Shown here: positions 1 to 5,900 of the stretch, one piece after another
Layout: every line of letters starts with the position of its first letter
How positions within the stretch are numbered: position 1 is the stretch's first letter
NCBI GenBank assembly: GCA_002501205.1
Contig: DLRW01000019.1
Location: 125,156-133,333 of the forward strand
Reading direction: 5' to 3'
DNA: 8,178 nt
Origin: Flavobacteriales bacterium UBA7878
GTDB lineage: Bacteria; Bacteroidota; Bacteroidia; Flavobacteriales; Schleiferiaceae
Notes under the pieces: generated by a model
What the model saw: only the letters and a program-made list of their open reading frames with translations
The model's database searches: none
What the model was told of the DNA's origin: nothing
Made by a program: the position numbers and the translations under genes

Positions 1-55
1 GGTCTCAAACACCAATGGGGTAACACCCGTGCCGGTTCGACTCCGGCTCCGGGCA
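1..55 (+). tRNA. tRNA-Leu(CAA), 3' part (5' end outside window)
   Basis: The window opens inside the anticodon arm. GGT (1-3) pairs with ACC (11-13) around the seven-base loop CTCAAAC, which gives anticodon CAA at 6-8 and reads UUG leucine codons. A long variable arm follows, with GGGT (18-21) paired to ACCC (25-28), as expected for class II tRNAs such as tRNA-Leu. The T arm is GCCGG-TTCGACT-CCGGC (31-47), then the 3' acceptor strand TCCGGGC (48-54) and discriminator A55. The next bases are CTG, so CCA is not encoded and must be added after transcription, which is common in Bacteroidota. The D arm and 5' acceptor strand are missing only because the window starts here. Confidence 0.9.
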
Positions 56-60
56 CTGAA

Positions 61-89
61 GCTCTCTCCGCAAGGAGGGAGCTTTTTTT
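61..89 (+). terminator. Rho-independent terminator after tRNA-Leu
   Basis: A nine-base-pair stem is formed by GCTCTCTCC (61-69) and GGAGGGAGC (74-82), with one T-G wobble and a GCAA tetraloop of the GNRA type (70-73). Seven T residues (83-89) follow directly. It lies six bases after the tRNA discriminator base and so should end the tRNA transcript and separate it from the downstream protein gene. Confidence 0.92.
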
Positions 90-187
90 GTTTTAGGATA
101 TTTAGTCATGGGCATTCCCTTAAATAGACTAATCGATTCCCATTTCCAAGTCCTTATAATATAGTACGCCGCGGCATCCTGCTCCAA

Positions 188-220
188 TTGAACCACAGCT
201 CCACCTGCTTTCTAATTTAG
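188..220 (+). promoter_or_regulatory. Possible Bacteroidota-type promoter upstream of the secreted repeat protein
   Basis: TTG at 188-190 lies 22 bases before TAATTTAG (213-220). This resembles the Bacteroidota sigma-factor pattern TTG, a spacer of about 17-23 bases, then TAnnTTTG, with five of the six fixed bases of the -7 box matching. Transcription would start near 227, leaving a leader of about 54 bases before the ATG at 281. The spacer is AT-rich, so chance matches are likely. This is a pattern match only. Confidence 0.3.
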
Positions 221-280
221 CTTACAAGACAGCATTCAAGCCCTTTTCCCTATCTTCCTGCCACCAATAAACAATCAAAG

Positions 281-1210
281 ATGTCCAAACCCTCTGCTCC
301 GCTCTCTGTCGTACTGCTATTTTTCTCCGTTCTGCTTCAAGGTCAAATCCTGGAACCCCAACTGGAATTCGCCCATAATTTTGGCGGAACCTATATCGAC
401 TATGCCACGGCCATTGAGCTTGACTCTGCCAACAATATTTACTGCTACGGCTATTTTACCGGAACGGCACAGTTTGACCCTGACAGTAGTGTCCCCGCTT
501 TGGTTGGCGCAAACTCAGGAGCACTCTTTTTAGCCAAATACAGTGCCGGAGGTCAACTCCTTTGGGTCAATTCACCCGGACAAGGAAACCCCGGTGGCCT
601 GGCGCTGGACACCAATGGCAATCTATTCCTCACCAGCTATCAGCAATACAATGGGGCTAAGATTTACAAGTACGATGCCAGCGGCACCCACCAGTGGACC
701 AAGACTATTAATGGAGAAGCTCGCGCCTTTAGCATAGCGATAGATAATACAGGAAACCTATACATCGGAGGGCATTACAGCGGCAGCACCGATTTTGACC
801 CCGGCCCCTCTTTCCATACCCTCACTAACAATTACTTCAATGATCCCTGGATGGGCCCCACCTATTACACGAATCTCTTTTTACTCAGCCTGGATGCGAC
901 CGGGGATTTCAGATGGGTACGAAATGCCGGTGGCAATAGTTACAATGGCGTAGAAGATCTGACCCTACATAATGATCAAATTTATTTCTGCGGGAATTTC
1001 AGCGACTCCATCATCTTTAATCCGGGCAGTGCAAACCCTATTCAATATCAATCCAGTGGGGGCCGCGACTTCTTCATTGTTAACTACAACAGTAGTGGTA
1101 ATTTTATTTGGAGCCAGCATCTCGGCAGTATTGGTGATGATGCCGCCCATGCCATACTGGCTAATGACTCAGGCAAATATTTACCGTTGGACATTTCCCC
1201 CGCACTATAG
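281..1210 (+). CDS. Secreted repeat protein with T9SS sorting domain, 5' part of a frameshifted gene
   Basis: This is the first 309 codons of a gene that continues in another frame to 2304. Residues 1-22 form a signal peptide with hydrophobic core VVLLFFSVLL, so the product is exported to the periplasm. The rest is made of Bacteroidota-type repeats (SBBP-like, possibly beta-propeller blades). Each has a segment like TGNLYIGGHYSGSTDFDPG, then an aromatic-rich stretch ending in a Trp-containing strand (ATGDFRWV, SSGNFIWS). FDPG-like turns sit at residues 65, 172 and 246. True sequence ends near Lys299. The last ten residues are out-of-frame, and the reading hits a stop at 1208-1210 in the middle of a repeat. 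The start is chosen because it places the signal peptide correctly. No Shine-Dalgarno sequence is visible, which is normal for this phylum. The exact function is unknown; it is probably a surface or secreted structural or binding protein. Confidence 0.85.
   Translation: MSKPSAPLSVVLLFFSVLLQGQILEPQLEFAHNFGGTYIDYATAIELDSANNIYCYGYFTGTAQFDPDSSVPALVGANSGALFLAKYSAGGQLLWVNSPGQGNPGGLALDTNGNLFLTSYQQYNGAKIYKYDASGTHQWTKTINGEARAFSIAIDNTGNLYIGGHYSGSTDFDPGPSFHTLTNNYFNDPWMGPTYYTNLFLLSLDATGDFRWVRNAGGNSYNGVEDLTLHNDQIYFCGNFSDSIIFNPGSANPIQYQSSGGRDFFIVNYNSSGNFIWSQHLGSIGDDAAHAILANDSGKYLPLDISPAL
1172..1180 (+). other. Probable one-base deletion (frameshift site) in the T9SS-secreted protein gene
   Basis: The upstream frame gives ...NDSGK and then nonsense to a stop at 1208-1210. 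The downstream frame, starting at codon 1177 (ATA), gives IFTVGHFPRTIDMDPG. Joining them by adding one A to the AAA run (1175-1177) produces SGKIFTVGHFPRTIDMDPG. This aligns column for column, without gaps, with an earlier repeat of the same protein, TGNLYIGGHYSGSTDFDPG. The downstream frame has a stop at 1162-1164, so the shift must lie between 1165 and 1210. The local sequence GGCAAATATTT is not a canonical -1 slippery heptamer, so mutation or sequencing error is more likely than programmed frameshifting. Confidence 0.85.
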
Positions 1211-1212
1211 AT

Positions 1213-2304
1213 ATGGACCCCGGAGCCGGTACCTATACGCTGCAGCCTTTCAATAATTTCCGATCCGGCTACTGCCTTAAACTAGACTCAACCGGTAATT
1301 TCCAAAAGGCCATTCAACTAACAGGCACTAGTAATATGTCCATCGAAAATCTCATTATCGATGAGATGGACCGACTGCATCTTAGTGGGAATTTTATTGG
1401 TAGTATTGACTTCAACCTGGGTTCGGGGAATTATACCCTAAGTACCGCTGGTTTTTCTACAGAGGACTTTATCGCGATTTACGAGCCCAATGACAGCTTA
1501 GTTTGGGTCGGCACTACCGCTGGAACGGATCGTAAAACAGTTATGGCCTTTCAAGGTGAAAATCTCTTTGTCGCTGGCAGTTTCTTTGGCCGATTTGATT
1601 TCGACCCCAGCCCGGATTCTCTAAACTTAAACGCTCAATACGAAGATGTTTACCTCTATAATCTGCGTTTCTGCGAAAGCTTGCCCATTGACACTTTCAG
1701 CATTTATACTTGTGCCGATTATACTTCCGGGAGTGGAAGCATAGTTTGGACTCAGAGTGGTTTTTACCTCGACAGCTTTCCTTCTTTAAGATACTGTGAT
1801 AGTATTGTAATGATCGATTTACATATTGATCTGCCGGATACAACTGTAATCCAATCCGGCTTTAGCCTCAGTGCTCAAGACAGCAATGCCCGCTATCAAT
1901 GGCTAGAATGCAGCGCCAATGGATACAATCTTTTAACAGGTGATACCTTGCAAACTTTTAACCCCGTTGTAGATGGACAGTACGCCGTAATTCTCGATAA
2001 TGGCATTTGTAGCGACACTTCAGCTTGTTATAGCATCCAGGGAATTGGCCTGAATAATCCGCTACCTCTGGGCTTGGAAATCTACCCCAACCCCAACCAG
2101 GGCAAAGTAAAAATTAAGCTGGGGGCCTTCCAGCAAGCCATTTCCTATAGCCTCTATGAACCCAACGGTAAATTAGTAGACCACGGCGAGCTCCATGCCG
2201 AACCCGAATTGGATCTGGAAATCAAAGCCCCTGCTGGCCTCTACCTTTTAAAGCTCAGCCAAGCCAATGGTGAAAGTCTGTTTTTGAAACTGCTTAAGAA
2301 TTAA
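1213..2304 (+). CDS. T9SS type A sorting-domain protein, 3' part of the frameshifted gene
   Basis: This is the continuation of the gene starting at 281; the Met at 1213 is internal, not a true start, and the frame is open back to 1165. Numbered from that Met, residues 1-155 hold three more repeats with FDPG-like turns (MDPG at 1, FNLG at 67, FDPS at 130). Residues 155-275 form a Cys-containing region with CDSI and the YQWLECS pattern, typical of Bacteroidota cell-surface proteins and probably Ig-like. Residues 288-363 are a T9SS type A sorting domain: it begins LEIYPNPNQGKVKIKL, has the central YSLYEPNGKLVDHGEL strand pair, and ends with GLYLLKLSQANGESLFLKLL. That domain directs passage through the outer membrane by the Por secretion system, with its own removal. 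Restored, the whole protein would be about 674 residues. As read here, this part has no signal peptide and could not be exported. Confidence 0.85.
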   Translation: MDPGAGTYTLQPFNNFRSGYCLKLDSTGNFQKAIQLTGTSNMSIENLIIDEMDRLHLSGNFIGSIDFNLGSGNYTLSTAGFSTEDFIAIYEPNDSLVWVGTTAGTDRKTVMAFQGENLFVAGSFFGRFDFDPSPDSLNLNAQYEDVYLYNLRFCESLPIDTFSIYTCADYTSGSGSIVWTQSGFYLDSFPSLRYCDSIVMIDLHIDLPDTTVIQSGFSLSAQDSNARYQWLECSANGYNLLTGDTLQTFNPVVDGQYAVILDNGICSDTSACYSIQGIGLNNPLPLGLEIYPNPNQGKVKIKLGAFQQAISYSLYEPNGKLVDHGELHAEPELDLEIKAPAGLYLLKLSQANGESLFLKLLKN

Positions 2305-2358
2305 AAGACCCGGCACGAGGCCTATTCTTATCCCGCTAAAAACCAATATCTTCGCCGC

Positions 2359-2820
2359 ATGACCCCACTTAAAAGGTTCCTATCATTTCTGCTTTTACTC
2401 AGCTACAGCCTGGGTATGGCGCATGCTATGGTTCCTCATAGTGCGGCGATGGAAGCCGATACTGATCATTCCGGGCATGAGCATCTGCACCATGAGCCCA
2501 ATCTCCAAAATGAAGAGGAGCATTTTAGTCACCATAATCATTGCGACGAAAGTGTTTATGATCTGATTGTTTGCCTGCTGGCTGAAACCGATCACCGGGT
2601 AGAACATTGCGTTTCGGATCTCTATCTGGTCAGTCAAAATCAGGACCTTCAAATTCAGAGTCCTATTCTAATTCTTTGGGATGCGATCCTTAGTCCGACT
2701 TCTCTTTCCATCGATCTGGATGAAGCCGAACTCGAATATTTCGATGTAGATGAAATCCTAGCCAGTACCGAAAGGCGGCCTCATTATTCCCTCCGCGGAC
2801 CCCCGCATATTTCTTGTTAA
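2359..2820 (+). CDS. Exported His-rich small protein of the metal-efflux cluster, unknown function
   Basis: This 153-residue protein has no named function that I recognise. Residues 1-23 are a signal peptide (K5, R6, then FLSFLLLLSYSLGMAHA), probably cut after Ala23, so it should be periplasmic. Residues 27-62 are rich in His (nine between 37 and 61, including HEHLHH) and acidic residues and end in Cys62, a likely metal-binding stretch. A middle motif has Cys72, Cys84 and His79/83 in a DLIVCLLAETDHRVEHC pattern. The acidic C-terminal half ends in RGPPHISC. From memory, similar small proteins with a CLL...H...C core and a terminal RGPP stand just upstream of CusA/CzcA genes in many Bacteroidota. 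It lies 88 bases before the pump gene, on the same strand, and is probably in the same transcript. A role as metal buffer, sensor or chaperone for the pump is inference. Confidence 0.85.
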   Translation: MTPLKRFLSFLLLLSYSLGMAHAMVPHSAAMEADTDHSGHEHLHHEPNLQNEEEHFSHHNHCDESVYDLIVCLLAETDHRVEHCVSDLYLVSQNQDLQIQSPILILWDAILSPTSLSIDLDEAELEYFDVDEILASTERRPHYSLRGPPHISC

Positions 2821-2908
2821 ACCTTGTGTCCAGGCTTTAAGCCGGATCAGTATTCAATCGAATCTTCGGCTCCGGTCGAGGAATTTTCTATGGATCTAAC
2901 AAGAAATT

Positions 2909-5900
2909 ATGATTCAAAATATCATTCGCTTTTCGATAAAGAATAAGCTAATCATAGGCCTCCTGAGCATTGCCCTAGTGCTGGGTGGCCTGTGGAGCAT
3001 GAGCCAGGTTCCCCTAGATGCGGTTCCCGACATTACTAATAATCAGGTGCAAGTGATTACCCAATCACCCAATTTGGCCACCGAGGATATGGAGCAATTT
3101 GTGACCTATCCCGTAGAACTGGCCATGGCCAATTTGCCAGGCGTGGAAGAAATACGCTCCGTTTCCCGTTTCGGCCTGTCCCTGGTTACCATCGTTTTTA
3201 ATGATGAGATGGACACTTACCTCCCCCGTCAATTGGTAGCTGAAAAACTAAATGAGGTAGCCGAAGAAATTCCAACTGGCTTCGGGAAACCCACGATGGG
3301 ACCGATCTCCACCGGCTTGGGCGAAATCTACCAATACATCCTGGAAGTAGATTCCACTCATCGCGATCAATACAGCAGCATGGATTTACGCAGCATTCAA
3401 GATTGGATTATCCGACGGCAAATGGCCATGGTACCAGGTGTGGTAGAAGTGAATGCCTTCGGCGGTCAAATAAAGCAATACGAAATTGCGGTTGACCCGG
3501 ATGAACTCCGAGCGATGGGCCTCAGCATTGCAGAGCTCTACTCGGCTTTGCAAAGGAATAACACCAATACCGGCGGAGCTTATATCGAGAAAAATCACAA
3601 GGCCAATTTTATTCGGGGCGAAGGCTTGGCCCGCAGCCTGGAGGACCTGGAAAATATTCTGGTCGAGAATAAGGGCGGCATCCCTATCCGCATTAAAGAT
3701 GTCGCCGAAGTGCGCTACGGGCAAGCGGTGCGCTACGGTGCCTTTACCAAAGATGGTCAGGGTGAAGCCGTAGGCGGCATGATCCTGATGCTCAAAGGCG
3801 CCAATTCCAATAAGGTAATTCAAGCGGTAAAAGACAGAGTGGAGCAAATCCAAAAATCCTTGCCTGAAGGTCTACGTATTGAACCCTTCCTCGATCGCAG
3901 CAGCCTCATTGCCCAAACCACCGGAACCATTAGCCGGAACCTGATGGAAGGGGCCTTAATTGTCATCTTTGTATTAGTGCTATTGCTCGGGAATTTCCGC
4001 GGTGGTTTGATCGTCGCCTCCACCATTCCCCTATCCCTGCTCTTCGCCTTTGTAATGATGAACATCTTCGGTGTTTGGGCCAATTTAATGAGCCTGGGAG
4101 CCATCGACTTTGGGATCATTGTTGATGGAGCGGTAATCATCGTAGAGGGCACGGTTTTCCTCCTCCACGACAAATTACTGAAGGGGAAATTAAGCCCTGA
4201 AGAAAGAGATGAAGTAGCCATTAGCGCCTCGGGCAAAATGATGAATTCTGCCTTCTTTGGACAGCTAATCATCCTAATTGTTTTCATTCCCATTTTAGCA
4301 CTGCAAGGAGTAGAAGGCAAGATGTTTCAACCCATGGCTCTCACCTTCATCTTTGCCATGATTGGGGTCATGATTCTCTGCCTAACTTATGTTCCGATGA
4401 TGTCGGCTTGGCTGCTACGTCGTCCTAAATCAGAAGCCCCCAATTTCGGAGATCGACTAATTCTAAAACTGGAAGCCCTCTATGAATCAGCGCTGGCCCG
4501 TGCTTTAAAAAGCGGTAAAGCGATATTGATTAGCGCCATCGTCTTATTAGGCCTGGCCATTTTCAGTTTTAGTCGCATGGGTGGCGAATTCATCCCCCAA
4601 TTGGATGAAGGAGATATCGCCTTTCACGCCATCTTAAAACCGGGCAGTTCCCTGCAGGAATCCATCGCCACCTCCACTAAAATTGAAACACTATTGCTCA
4701 ACAATTTCCCGGAAGTTGAGCATGTGATGTCACGCTTTGGAGTAGCCGATGTTCCTACCGATCCTATGCCTATGGATGTAGGCGATTGCTTTGTATTGCT
4801 CAAGCCAAAATCCGAATGGGTTTCGGCGAATAGCAAAGGGGAGCTCATTGCCAAGATGAAGGCCGTGCTCAGCGAGATCACCGGTGTTAATTTCGAATTT
4901 ACCCAGCCTATCGAAATGCGCTTCAATGAATTACTCACCGGGGTACGCGAAGACATTGCCGTAAAGCTCTTCGGGGAGGATCTTGATATCCTGGCTCAAA
5001 AAGCGGAGGAAATGGGGCAAATCATCGCAACCGTGCCGGGAGTAGCCGATATGAAAGTAGAGGCTACAAAGGGTTTACCTCAAATGACCGTTCAATACCA
5101 TCGCGCTAAGCTGGCTCAATACGGCTTGCATATCGATGAGCTCAATCAATTGATCCAGTCGGCATTTGCCGGAGCCAAGGCCGGGGTCATCTTCGAAGGA
5201 GAAAGACGCTTCGATCTGATGATTCGACTGGATGCTCAACATCGCGAAAGCATTGATGATTTGAAAAACCTCTACATCACCTTGAGCGGAGGTACCCAAA
5301 TTCCGATTAAGGAAATAGCCGATATCAGCTATCAAAGCGGACCTATGCAAATTAGCAGAGACAACACCCAGCGCAGAACCTATGTAGGAATTAATGTTCG
5401 GGGTCGCGATATCCAATCTTTGGTGCAAGAAATACAGGAGAAATTGGATGCCGAATTGGAGCTCCCCTCCGGTTATTACCTCCGTTATGGCGGGGCCTTC
5501 GAAAACCTGGAGCGGGCCAGTCAACGCTTAAAAGTGGTGGTACCTCTGGCCTTAGTCCTCATCTTCCTTTTGATCTTCTTTGCCTTAAAATCCCTCAAAC
5601 AATCACTTATGATTTTCATCGCTATTCCTTTGGCAGCCATTGGTGGCGTGTTTTCTTTAGCTTTAAGAGGCATGCCCTTTAGCATCTCAGCCGGAGTTGG
5701 ATTTATCGTGCTCTTTGGAGTAGCCGTACTCAATGGTTTGGTACTAATTAGTGCCTGGAATGAGCTCAAGGCTGAAGGTGATTTAGGCCTGGAAGATCGC
5801 ATCCGCCTGGGAGCAAAAAGACGCATTCGTCCCATCTTGCTCACCGCTTTAACTGATGTATTGGGATTCTTGCCGATGGCTATTTCTAGCTCGGCTGGGG

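Noticed and set aside
5..196. Minus-strand reading frame of 63 codons covering the tRNA and terminator
   Set aside because: Its C-terminal part is simply the antisense of tRNA-Leu and its terminator, the start is GTG, and no family is clear. It is kept only as a weak relic finding, not as a gene.
1172..1185. Programmed -1 ribosomal frameshifting
   Set aside because: There is no X XXY YYZ slippery heptamer in the right phase (GGCAAATATTT) and no obvious downstream stem. Secreted T9SS proteins are not known to use it.
972..1256. Third-frame open reading frame across the frameshift
   Set aside because: Its translation shows none of the repeat motifs, whereas the two neighbouring frames carry clear repeats on either side of the break.
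2305..2358. Terminator or promoter between the secreted protein gene and the efflux cluster
   Set aside because: No hairpin with a T-run is seen. The only TAnnTTTG-like match (2347-2354) is too close to the ATG at 2359 and lacks a -33 element, so read-through or a promoter inside the upstream gene is possible but unproven.
2890..2946. ATG at 2890 giving an 18-codon frame overlapping the pump start
   Set aside because: It is in a different frame from the pump, ends at TAA 2944-2946 and has no recognisable content. Translational coupling cannot be excluded but nothing supports it.
3386..3853. Minus-strand open frame of 155 codons inside the pump gene
   Set aside because: It lies fully antisense to a well-supported RND coding region, with no signal, domain or spacing to support it. 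The same holds for minus frames at 3820-4320, 4624-4956, 5075-5524, 5521-6288 and 6960-7352.
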